Source of the DNA: Cymbomonas tetramitiformis | Lineage: Eukaryota; Chlorophyta; Pyramimonadophyceae; Pyramimonadales; Pyramimonadaceae | DNA length: 20,174 bases | Direction: 5' to 3' | Assembly (NCBI GenBank): GCA_001247695.2 | Contig: LGRX02015546.1 | Coordinates: 1-20,174, forward strand | Notes under the pieces: model-generated | Told to the model about the DNA's origin: nothing | The model's database searches: none | The model's input: only the letters and a program-made list of their open reading frames with translations | Part shown: positions 1-9,900 of the stretch, in pieces | Numbering within the stretch: position 1 is the stretch's first letter | Layout: each line of letters starts with the position of its first letter | Translations under genes and position numbers: made by a program

Positions 1-91
1 GCCAGCTCGCCACGCCATTCCCGCGGAGCCGGGTCCAGGCATGGAAAGCCAGCTCGCCACGCCATTCCTGCGGAGCCGGGTCCAGGCATGG
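1..91. repeat. 47-bp tandem repeat, at least two copies, cut by the window edge
   Basis: The block starting at base 1 recurs from base 48 with one visible substitution (ccc versus cct in the middle). The sequence is GC-rich. The array probably continues to the left of the window. It lies downstream of the end of the minus-strand membrane-protein gene and is not coding in any frame I recognise. Confidence 0.8.
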
Positions 92-297
92 CGAGCATGG
101 CGTAACAACTACTCTTTGATCGCTACAGGTTTTGATCTCTCCACTTGGGGGGCGCCCGTGCAAGCTCTCATAGAGCCTCCCAGGTCTTCAGATGCAACAC
201 CTGGGAAGGCTCAATGCACAGCTTCGAGCACAGCGCAGGCGCCAAGATGCAATTTCCATCCCATTCGAATCTCCATTTCTGTTTTTGGACTGATCTA

Positions 298-3200
298 TCA
301 TGAAATTTGACTATGACACTGCTTGATGAAGATCGTACACTTGAAAGCGAGAGGCGCGTCTTGACACAGCTCACTCAATGAAAGGAGGGGCCCAGTGGGC
401 TCCACCTTGTAATCCTCTGTGCTCATGGACGATTCAATTTCACCAAAGCTTTTCGAGACCATCTCATAGATCTCCTTCCTGCATGGAGAGATACAGCCTC
501 CCTTCAGCATTTCATCCTCCAGCTTATGCCGTGCACACAAATGACAGCCGGATGTGTACCCAGTAATGGATTGCACCTTGAGCTCATACTTTATTATTTG
601 TAATACTTTAGTAATACAAATATCAATACTTTAGTATTCAATTACTTCGCGTCTCGAGGTCTGCAGGATGAAAGCAGCAGAACAACGGCCCTATACTGCG
701 CTTGCTTCTTGTAACCAGCTTGGCGGAGCCGCCGGGGATCTGTGCAACCGCTGCACAGCTATGCATATCCACGTGCGGCAGGTCTGGCTTAGCGCAGCAA
801 GCAGGGGTCTATGAATTGGGCTCCAACTGTCTACAGAGCACCCGGCCTGGCTGGCGCGCGTCTGCAGCCCGTGGCGGGGGAGGCCCCCTCGGCGGAGCAC
901 GGGCAACACCTGGCGCGCGCCTGCAGCCCGTGGCGGGGGAGGCCCTCCTGGCACAGGCATGTTGGGCGTTCAGGGCACGTGCCTCGAAATGTAGCCCGAC
1001 TGGTCGTTGTCAATCCTCCTGAACTCTGCCATGCTGTGCATCGCCTTCAGCGCAAACTTAGTGTATGTTTTCCGCATGTTGTAGTTCGCCTTGATGGCCT
1101 CCTTGTACAATTTGCTCGAAGACTCGAAAGGGTTATTCGTTGCGATAAACACGGTCACCGTAAGTGCCAGGTTCAGCATCACCATCCCCTGAACATCACG
1201 TACCCGCCTATGGGGTCAGCAGGGATCAACCCCTTCCCACCCCACAGGCTCGGCCATCCGTGAACTGGCAAGCCAGCAGCCTGCCTGTGGCCACCCCACA
1301 GGCTCGGCCATCCGTGAACTGGCAAGCCAGCAGCCTGCCTGTGGCCACCCCACAGGCTCGGCCATCCGTGAACTGGCAAGCCAGCAGCCTGCCTGTAGCC
1401 ACCCCACAGGCTCGGCCATCCGTGAACTGGCAAGCCAGCAGCCTGCCTGTAGCCACCCCACAGGCTCGGCCATCCGTGAACTGGCAAGCCAACAGCCTGC
1501 CCGTAGCCACCGCCACTAAGGTTCTAGCAGACTACAGCTCTAGGCGTTGCCAGGTCAGGACAGGGCGGAGCCAGGTCGGCCTCTGCAGATCCAGGGTTCT
1601 GCCACAAGACTAGGCATCGGAACCTAACGGCATCTGCAGTGCCAGCGTCAATGTACTTGCAGCTTGGATCCCACAGGACAGGGACGGCGTCAATACGGCC
1701 CCGCGGTTTCCGCCACGCGCGAAGTGTGATGAAGGAAGCGCAGCAGGTAGACGACCAAAGGTAGAACGCGACATATGGGGGGGGGCTCGAGATGAGGAGT
1801 GTTGCAGAGAGGATGGGCAGCGGAATAAGCTTACAGATACGAGTGCTTGCACAAACGCCGCCACGTCGAACTTGGCAACAAAGCCGCCCGTGTTCACCTG
1901 CGCGCCCGTGCAGCCCCACACTGCATGCAAAGCCTCCCCAGGAGCTCCCGAGGAGATCTGATGACGGTGACATGCTCATTGCCCAATTTGGCATCCTTTA
2001 AGGGGCTGCGTGGCAAAGGCACGTCATCTCGCGCCCTCATGGAGCAGGTGCCAATGGGCTTGGTCCCTTAGCAGGAACATCTGCCCTCATGCAGCACACA
2101 TGCAGATATAGTGCCACGTGGTATCTATGCTTGGCCACTCATACGCATCCAGGCGCACACCGCCTTCCACCCGGAATCCGGCCTGCTGTTGGCCATTCAT
2201 ACGCATCCAGGCGCACACTCCCGCCTTCCACCCGGAATCCGGCCTGCTGTCGGAGGAAACCGCCTGCCTAAGCCCGTGAGAGAATGATGTGTGTGCCCTA
2301 GTCTTTTCGGGAGAGGGTTCCAGCCACCGGGGCAGGCCGGCAGGTTTGGAAGGGCACGAAGGGCGCTGCTCCACCAACCTTGATTAGGATGCCATAGGAA
2401 TATACGTTCCTGTAGTCGGCCTGAGCGCCGGAACCCTTCCCACTCCCCCGATTACTACCCAGCGCTGGCCACCTATACCGCAGTCTCACAAAAGCAAGAA
2501 GGCTGTTGGCAGCGCTTTCGCAGTTTCGTCCAGATGCTTTTTCTGCCTGGCAGGTCGTGCCACAGCACCATGTGCGGCTGGAGAAATCAAGGGCGGGAAC
2601 TTCACCGCGCGTGCGACAGGGGAAGCAGAGGGTGGGGTGCATTCACAACTCGTCTGCTACCAGTTAGCTACCGTTGAGGTGAACTCAAAAGGCCAGGGCC
2701 CTCAAACGCCCTCCGTTCTACAAATAAGGAAAACTGTCCACTGGCCTGCCAAATGTCATCCCGACTGCCAGCTGTCATCAACTGGTGGCGGCCTCTTAGC
2801 TGGGCCGCCGGGCTCTCTCATAGGGTCTCTGAGAGGGAGACAGGTCACACCTCCCGAGTGTAGCTGTAGGTGTTGTACACAGGATCGTTACCATTCGAGC
2901 TCCACGCCTCGATGGCTTCCACCTCTAGCGTCTTCTCAACTGTGCGCTTCAGCTTGTGTCCGCTTGGGCTCTGTACCCGCCGCGGCCACGCACGTCAAGC
3001 CCCTCCTGCCAGCAAAGCACTGCCGAGGTGGGGCGCGGTGAGGATTCTGAAGGTGGGCCGCCGGGGGGGGTGCGTGCCTCCTTGTAGTTGCCATATATGA
3101 AGGATAGCTCGAGGATGGCGCCGGTGAGGCGTCTAAAGGGATAGATGGGGTTCCCTTCGGGGTCTGTTCCCTGCAAATCCTTATTTGTGTTCCTGCAAAC

Positions 3201-6200
3201 CACCAGTGAACCGTGTCGTGCAACGTACCACTGCCTCACACCTGTGCGTGTGGGAAGTCGCCGAAAGGGAAATACTTAGGGCTCGTCCTCTGACCCCTGG
3301 CTGGATGCACTCCCCCTACCAGACTACCACAGGCGTCCCCCTACCAGAGAACCCAAGGTTGAGTATGTGGAGCCCTTTTTGGGGACTGATTTGAGGTCCC
3401 ACCGGTGCCGTGGCAAGGTTGCATCTCTGGCACTACACGTTTGCACGTTTGCAATGGCCATACTCCTGACTCATCGCAGCGCGCTTGGGGCTCCTCGGCT
3501 CTTGTCTTGCACCTTCCAACCGAGATCAGTGTTGGAGGAAGTTGCAAGAAGAGAAGCATCTCCTTCACAACTAGCTCGTAGCCGGACGAAACACGTGCAC
3601 CTTTCATCCTTTGTGTAAGAGTACCTGGAATCCAGATCGACGCCAGCAATGTCGAGCAACTCATATATTGGCAGGTGTACATATTGGTCGCTTTCAACGA
3701 TCTTGTAGTCCTGTGTACATCCCACGCGCCACTTGACCGTGAGCAGTGCCCCGTACATATCATTCCGAACCAAAGGATCTCGTGACGAGCACCCTTCAGT
3801 GCACAGGAGGCTCACAGGAGACAGGTTAATAAAAAACTAGCTGCAATCTCAGGCCGAGACTCTCGCCAGCCTGTGGACCCCGAAAGTTTTTGTTTTGTGC
3901 ATGGTAAACAATAGCAGGCAGCAGCAACGTGCAACGCAAATCACAGGCTGAGGAGAGAGAGAGAGACGTGCAAGAGGAAGTTTTTGGGGGAGGCGCAGCG
4001 TTGAGGACAAGTGTGCACAAAGGGCCGGAGGGGAGGACAGCGGTATGAGCCTTCCAGAGTCAAAAGGGAAGGTGCTGATTCTTCCCTTCGAATGCAGTCC
4101 GCGCCAACAGGAGGAAACTGTCGGATCGTGAGGCCGAAAGCGAACCTTATCCTCTCCTCTTCTGCGCACGAACGTCTTGGATCTTGAGCCGCTTCCGAAC
4201 AGGGAATTGTACTTGTCGTCTGCAACGCCGCCATCTTAGTTTTGCTTTCACACAAAATTTGACAGATTTAACTTCTGAAGCGAGCTAAACATAAAGATAC
4301 CTGGGGGTACCACCGGGACAAGTCTCCAGCTGCAAATGCCTCGGTGACAGTGCGAAACTAACATCGGCAGGTGCAAAATGCACTGCCGCGATAACAATAT
4401 CCCGAGCACTTGTCTCGCCGCAACCAGCAAACCCGCGAGATTACCTCGGTGTGCAAGGGAACACAAGGCACGTAGGTCCTCTCCACTTGGTGCACACAAA
4501 CAGGCTCTGCGGGCGCCACAGGCCGTCCCGCGCGGGTCGGGGGAGCCAGGGCAGTGAAGAGCGCACCGAGCACCAGAGTAAGGTTCTCAGCGCCGTAGAA
4601 GAAGTTATTCCGTTCGGACTTGCAATAGCACCTCCCGACACGAACTTCAAGCACACTTCGTGGATGGCATCCTCCATATTTATCGAAGGCTGCAGTTGCA
4701 TGCGCGCCCGCTACTCATTTAGACTCCCCTCGACCTCACGTGGAGGTGACAGACCGTGGATGCTGTGTTCCATCTTCCAGGAAAACCGTCTTGGTATGCT
4801 TAACACGTGGAATGTGGATCTTTTGCAAACCGCGAAACAAGAGATATCGGTGAGCACTGAGGATCAAGAGAGACCTGAGTATGTGCAGTTATCTTCATCT
4901 GAGGTCATTCGGAAAAACTTTCTGAGATTCTCAACGCCGGCAGTTTTAACAAAGATTTCGGTGGACTCCTTAACCCATATCTGTCCGTAAGAAGCCCCGG
5001 GTTTTCAGAGTTTGCACCTGGCCGTTTTTGCGGAATAACGGCTCAGTTTTCAAACCCGACTCTTGACACGACGCTTTCAGCGAGCTACGAACAGCACGAA
5101 AAGATCGTTAGAAATGATCGAAGGTAGTTTGCAAGGCATCCTTGGAAGGATGTTAAGACAAAGGGCACTTTTGTACCTCGGAAGGATCGATGCCCTTGCA
5201 CGTCAGATTCGAGTAAGAGTATGCAGACGAATACTGCATAAAGGTAAACACCAACGTCACCTCAACTGAGCACTTAGGCGAGTTGCCAGTAGTCTGCAGG
5301 CAAGTGACTGTGACCCGCATAGTAGCCACCTTTGGCTGCATCTTACTGCAGAGGTCGTAGCGCAAAACGAGGGGGCGTGCTCCTGCACATCTTACGATAA
5401 AAATGCACGATCATCTTGACAGGATCACAAGTAGAAACGAGTGTGTAAACTCAACGGGAAGGAAAAAATCTCACTTGAAAGTTGTAAGTGTCGTTGGAAC
5501 AATATTTGTAAGCGCTCCCGTTTTGTGCAGAGAGTCCGTTGTAGAATTCGCTCTACAACAGAAGTTGATAAAAATGTCGTGAGGAACCTGCGACCTTAAG
5601 GATCCCGCAATCGACGAACAAAGAAGCATCGCTCGTGAAGAATAACATACCTGAGCATGCAGGAAGCTCACTTCGGTCCCGTCTGTCGTGTTATGATAAT
5701 TCTCGACGTAAGGCGTAACAAGCCCGACAATCTCCTGTGCAAATATGCGATTTTAGGGTCTTCACAAACACGTCAGTGACACGAAAGGAGAACAAAACAT
5801 GAAAACAGCACTTTACCGAGTACGCTAAATATGTTTGAGCGCCGATAATATTGTAAAGAGTGTATACGGTAGCTAGGCAAGCGAGAACATAGTACAGCGT
5901 TCCCTGCGAGACGACTCAAATTGTTTCAGTGAATATGCTTGTAACTTTGTATGATGCGCCACAAAAGACGAAATTTCAACAGGCGTGAAACCACAGATTT
6001 TCTGGCCTGGTGGAAAGATTACTGAGAGAGAACTCAATGGTAAGCCTAAGAGAGAATTCAACAATTTGTACGCACAGACGTACCAACTTCGCATCGAGGA
6101 TATTCACTGTTCTCTTAGTGCTGAAGCCAACGTATGGCTTTACGAAAACTGCCAAGCGATGATACCAAGGAATGTCTTCATCGTTAATCCCATGTTGATT

Positions 6201-6233
6201 CCATGGAGGTTCCACTGGTGGAAGTTCCGCCAT
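298..6233 (-). CDS. Two-membrane-segment, EF-hand protein with P2X-like layout (multi-exon)
   Basis: Unnamed membrane protein, possibly a cation channel of P2X-like topology (inference). Best exons, 5' to 3' on the minus strand: 6233-6084 (ATG; N-terminal tail with STKRTVNI), 5903-5817 (membrane segment 1), 5734-5651, 5552-5475, about 5380-5177, 4980-4875, unresolved exons about 4820-4445, 4329-4301, about 3770-3601 (possibly only from 3710), 3132-3078, 2970-2851, 2420-2375, 1920-1835, 1188-983 and 478-298 (stop TGA). Sequons NTT, NGS, NDT, NLT, NCT and NLT plus many Cys lie between the two membrane segments, as in an extracellular loop. The second membrane segment spans the 1920-1835 and 1188-983 exons, just after GGFVAKFDVAAF, which resembles the P2X GKFDIIP region. 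The tail has a canonical EF-hand loop DNDQSGYISRKE, followed by a weaker second EF-like stretch. Phases agree at most junctions. Those at 5475/5380, 4875/4820 and 4301/3770 do not yet close, so introns or local errors remain there. Confidence is high for a real gene and low for channel function. Confidence 0.6.
479..982 (-). other. Probable GC-AG intron of the EF-hand gene
   Basis: The donor reads AG|GCACGT and the acceptor is ...ccatgcag. Splicing joins AG and G into an Arg codon and places Lys-Glu directly after it, giving a complete 12-residue EF-hand loop with Glu at position 12. Without splicing the frame meets a stop at 972-970. GC-AG introns with AG|GC donors are a known minor class. 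Confidence 0.65.
851..945. repeat. Two-copy GC-rich direct repeat, 59-bp period
   Basis: A 36-bp block at 851-886 recurs at 910-945 with one difference (gcgcgt versus gcgcgc). It lies inside the 479-982 intron of the minus-strand membrane-protein gene. Confidence 0.85.
1237..1510. repeat. Five-copy 54-bp minisatellite inside an intron
   Basis: Five units of exactly 54 bp. Copies 1-4 are almost identical, and copy 5 carries several changes. Because 54 is a multiple of three, long periodic open frames appear on both strands; these are artefacts. Each unit has ccacaggc near one end and its complement gcctgtgg near the other, plus an inner ctggcaagccag palindrome. In copies 3-5 the outer arm is broken by a G-to-A change (gtagcc). 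The array lies in the intron 1189-1834, which splits the second membrane segment of the EF-hand gene. Confidence 0.95.
2131..2249. repeat. Two-copy tandem repeat, 58 and 61 bp
   Basis: The block from ttggccactcatacgcatcc to cggcctgctg occurs at 2131-2188 and again at 2189-2249. The second copy has a 3-nt insertion (tcc) and one substitution. It lies in the intron 1921-2374 of the minus-strand membrane-protein gene. Confidence 0.9.
3311..3348. repeat. Short direct repeat, 25-bp period
   Basis: The 13-mer tccccctaccaga occurs at 3311-3323 and 3336-3348. It falls in the intron between the 3601 and 3132 exons of the membrane-protein gene. Confidence 0.7.
3953..3966. repeat. GA microsatellite
   Basis: Seven GA dinucleotides inside an intron of the minus-strand membrane-protein gene (between the 4301 and ~3770 exons). 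Confidence 0.8.
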
Positions 6234-6546
6234 CGCAGTAGATTTCGAAGCACCTTATCAAATCTTTTGGTTCACAATTTCCGTACCACAGTACTTACTG
6301 TTAGCTTGCTAGTTGTTCAAGTCGGGAATAAGCCGCTACCTAAAATCAAACGACTACACATATTTGGCAAGAGGTATCTCGTGAAAAACGACACGCATTA
6401 TCTTCCAAGCTTAAAGTATTCCAACGAATAATTGCGTCTTTGCTATTATGATTATCTATGAATTGAGAAAGGATATCGCTATCGGAATTCATGCACACAT
6501 ACTTGATACGATAGACAAACCGAAACGAAAGACATACAGTACAGTG

Positions 6547-6590
6547 TCACCGATACCGATACCATACCATACCGATACGATAAGCATAAC
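6547..6590. repeat. Imperfect CCGATA/CCATA microsatellite
   Basis: Short tandem units alternating between ACCGAT and ACCAT types, located in the divergent intergenic region. Confidence 0.75.
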
Positions 6591-6706
6591 CACAACGATC
6601 ACGATGTGTTGTCGGTGTGCCTGTCCGCTGTCGGACGGGAGACTTCCTCTCTTTTTTTTCCCCTTTTCCCTTTTTTTTTCTCCCCCCCTTACAGTACGAT
6701 TTTTCC

Positions 6707-6729
6707 ACAGCGGGCCTACGGCCCGCTGT
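6707..6729. repeat. Perfect 10-bp palindrome with a 3-nt loop
   Basis: acagcgggcc, loop tac, ggcccgctgt. It is strongly GC-rich in an otherwise mixed region and lies about 250 bp upstream of the desaturase-like start codon. It could be a protein-binding site or a hairpin; the sequence does not decide. Confidence 0.85.
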
Positions 6730-6977
6730 CATTCCCCCCAAAAACGCTTCGCATTCCCCCCTGTGCACACGGTTTAATCACCATAGCTTGTCGAAGAATG
6801 TCACTCGACTGTTTGTAGCATGTGATGTTCAATACCTACAGTAAAGGGTGTGGAATTCGGAAACCTCATTGCCCTGCAGAACAAACGATCCAAGTAGTTG
6901 TTGTATTCGGACAGCCGAGTTTTTGGAGACTGCACGACTCAGGCCTTAGTTCGAGCAAAGAAACTTGAAATACACCC

Positions 6978-9900
6978 ATGTGCTTTCAAGAAGAAAGAGC
7001 AACCTTGGAAACGCAACAAGATCTCCTTGGCCGTGTTCGAGTGCTCGTGCAGAAGGATATAGATGCACCCCGTTCTGAATACATTTTTACTCCACCGTCA
7101 TGTCTCGCCAGCCCTCTGCAAAGAATGCTGCAGGATCAACGGGATCTGCCCATACTATACTTATTCATCAACATCTGCACCTTGACGCTGCCTGCTGCGG
7201 TGTTGCTGTTCTATTGTTCTGAATCGCACTGGGCAGGTTTTTTGTTTTTCGCTTCGAACTATGCCATGTTCCTTCAACGCTTTATTCTCGGATTGCACTA
7301 CAGCGAGCACAGGCGTATGTTCAAGAATACTCCAGGTGAACTCGGATATATTGGGACTTCGTTCGCACTGTCAACTATGCCAACTATATCGCTCCGCCTT
7401 GCGTCACACACTAAGCCCAAAATTAAAGGATTGTGCGTCCGCCTTCTTGAGATTTCCGTTCTCTATGTTGGTCAAATTGAGTGAGAGGTTGTGGCTGAAA
7501 AACGTCAGGCGTGTTGGGTGCGCAGGCGGAACGCTCTTGAACTGCGTTGCACCTTTTCTACTCGCCCCATTCTATGGCATTCCTTGTGGAGTTTACAAAA
7601 GTCACCACGTTCTTATGCATCACGTTGTGAGTGCTCTCTTCCCGCGTGCACTTAGTCTTGGCAAAGTCTATTGGTCATCGACTGAGTGAATATGTTGCTG
7701 CTGTGGGAGACACAGGAAAACAACCTCTGCCCGCACGACTTGTCTGGAACCGACCGCTACCAGAGAGACAACTTTCTTCACTTTCTATTGTGCGGTCTCC
7801 TGCGTATCGAGTTTTGCCGACACGCGATATCCTTTTGTTAGCATGCACGCAAGTCCCTCTAGCTGTGCCGAAGTACAAGCGTGCGATACGCTGCTGGTTT
7901 AGATCGAGTTAGATGAAGTGTTTTCTGCAGTCCCTGAAGAAGTGATAGAAAATTTCTTCAGCAAGCTCGTCCACCGGGAGGAAAGTGTTCTCCTTCACTG
8001 GGAGGAAAGTGAGCGCAAATCCCTCTCACATAAAAATGGCTAAATGACCGCGACCACTTTGCAGCTATTTGTGTCGCTACATGTTCGCCATCTGGGTGGA
8101 GCTTCCTTATTACATGATAACGAAGGGGCGATATACGACAGCGTTGAGCACATTTTCCCTCGCCTCCTCGTATCTGTAAGTTTCCGGCAAGCTGTCGCTT
8201 CACCTGATCTCCGTGCATGCCTCTTCCCATCTCGCGGCCTCATGTTACAGCCTTCTCCTCTGGACCTGAACTTTGCGATCACCATACTACTGCTTGCACG
8301 AGCCGCAGGATGATAATCACGTTGCTGTACCAAGTGAAGCCTATCCAGACGCTTTGGGTAAGTCCAGCACACCAATATGACTAGGTCATAATCGGGAGAC
8401 TACCTGCCTCTGGCATTGCTCCTCGACCATCGCTCTTCGGGGGTTTCTTTTTTCAGTGTTCCACTCGTTGCTTGGCGCTCAACCCTCGACCTTTTCCAGC
8501 TGTTAGGGTAACCTAGGTGAGTGCCGTTGGTGCTCTTCCGTCTGCACACCTGCGAGTGTTCGCCTTACGATCCAGCACTCTTGGCCTGGCATGGTGTGCA
8601 CTGCGCCCCACCGGATGACGAGCGGTATCCCAGGTGCTCATGCATGAGGATGGAACTGATGCACGTCACGCTCACTTGCGTGCTTTCTCGCAGGTGTTCG
8701 TGGTGCCCTTCCTTGTCAGCTCTCTCGCCCTAATGTTTGGCAACTGGTCGCAACACATCTTCGTTAATCCAGACAATCACACTACTGCCAGCGATTACTC
8801 AAACACGTACGTCAACCAGCGTCCTATATCCCAAATCCTTTCCTTCCCCGTATTTCTAGGTCTCGTGGGATATTAGTATGGCAGACGTAACAACGTCAAG
8901 AGGACAATAATTCAAGTGGAGTGTAACGGAGGACGCAAGGGGAATGGAGAGGAGCTGCGCTTGATTGTGATGAAAGTAACAGTGCAAAGGACATACAGTT
9001 TGGTTCCACGAGATTACAGTGGAAGTGAAAGTATGAGTGGTATGACGCCGTGATCAACTTGATTGAGGAAGATGTAAGGGTTTACTTGGCACTGAGGAAA
9101 ATGATAGTCATCCCTTCGTTAAGTTGTATTGCCAAGCAACCATAAGTTGACGCATTGAACCCTTCTTATGCATCAGATACAACTGCCTTAATACTCCTGA
9201 TAACCAAAAGTCGTTTAACGATGGCTATCATATCGTCCATCACGTCAACGCTCGATGCCATTGGTAAGTCCAAGGCTTCTCACTTCATACTGTAAATCTT
9301 TATGGTTCTCTCCTTAAATGCGTGTAGGTATGTACTACTGTCATGCTTGTGCCATTCCTCGACGTTCTTGATATCGAGGAATATATAAATTGCATCGGAT
9401 GAATATCTTATTTTTTTTCTCATGTCAGTTCGAGTTCGGACGTTGCCAGTTGTTTTGTTATTGGCAAGCAAGTTAAAGGACTCGGGTGTGCGCTCAGCAC
9501 CTCTTAAACTTTCCCTCCATGAGCCCTCGTCGTGCCAGCTCGCATCCATTCATTTTCAGGTCGTAAAGCTTGGTTTTGTGGACAGGTCGGATATGCCCAG
9601 TAAGTTTTTGGATCTCATCCAAGAGCACATTAATCAGGATGGACTTGTTTTCAAGGTGGCCTCCCTATACTCATACTTCCGATCTATCCCTGCATTGCAC
9701 CCTTCTCGAAGTTTCGTATGGAAGTGCCGCTTTCAGGGAAAAGGCGTTTTAACTCAAATGCGGATCACAGCTCGAGGCAAGGTGGAATTTTGAGGGTGCC
9801 TTTTGGAGCGTCTAGCTTCTAGACTTCGCGAACGTTCTGGACCACGCTTCGTCTTGTCTTTCAAAAGGCCTTATATCCCTGTAAGGATGAACACTGTGCA

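Larger units (their letters stand above)
6234..6977. promoter_or_regulatory. Divergent intergenic region between the membrane-protein and desaturase-like genes
   Basis: The minus-strand gene starts at 6233 and the plus-strand gene at 6978, so both promoters must lie in or near these 744 bp. Visible contents are a CCGATA/CCATA microsatellite at 6547-6590, a long pyrimidine run at about 6648-6690, and a perfect palindrome at 6707-6729. I could not place a TATA box with confidence. Role as a shared promoter is inferred from gene orientation only. Confidence 0.45.

Noticed and set aside
1237..1510. CRISPR-like array
   Set aside because: The units are contiguous 54-bp repeats without unique spacers, in a eukaryotic intron.
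1164..1613. Periodic proteins with an 18-residue repeat on both strands
   Set aside because: Produced by the 54-bp tandem repeat, open in several frames at once, and located in an intron.
4451..4990. Plus-strand frame of 179 codons
   Set aside because: Antisense to minus-strand exons at 4980-4875 and about 4700-4445; composition and lack of motifs fit a shadow frame.
5985..6431. Plus-strand frame of 148 codons
   Set aside because: It lies opposite the first exon of the minus-strand membrane-protein gene, whose ATG, donor and downstream exons form a coherent chain; the plus frame has no motif.
7631..7912. Apparent frameshifted continuation of the desaturase (PLAVPKYKRAIRC)
   Set aside because: It resembled the family by chance. 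A phase-matched intron 7790-8064 leads to a much better exon at 8065 (MFAIWVELPYYM), so no frameshift is needed.
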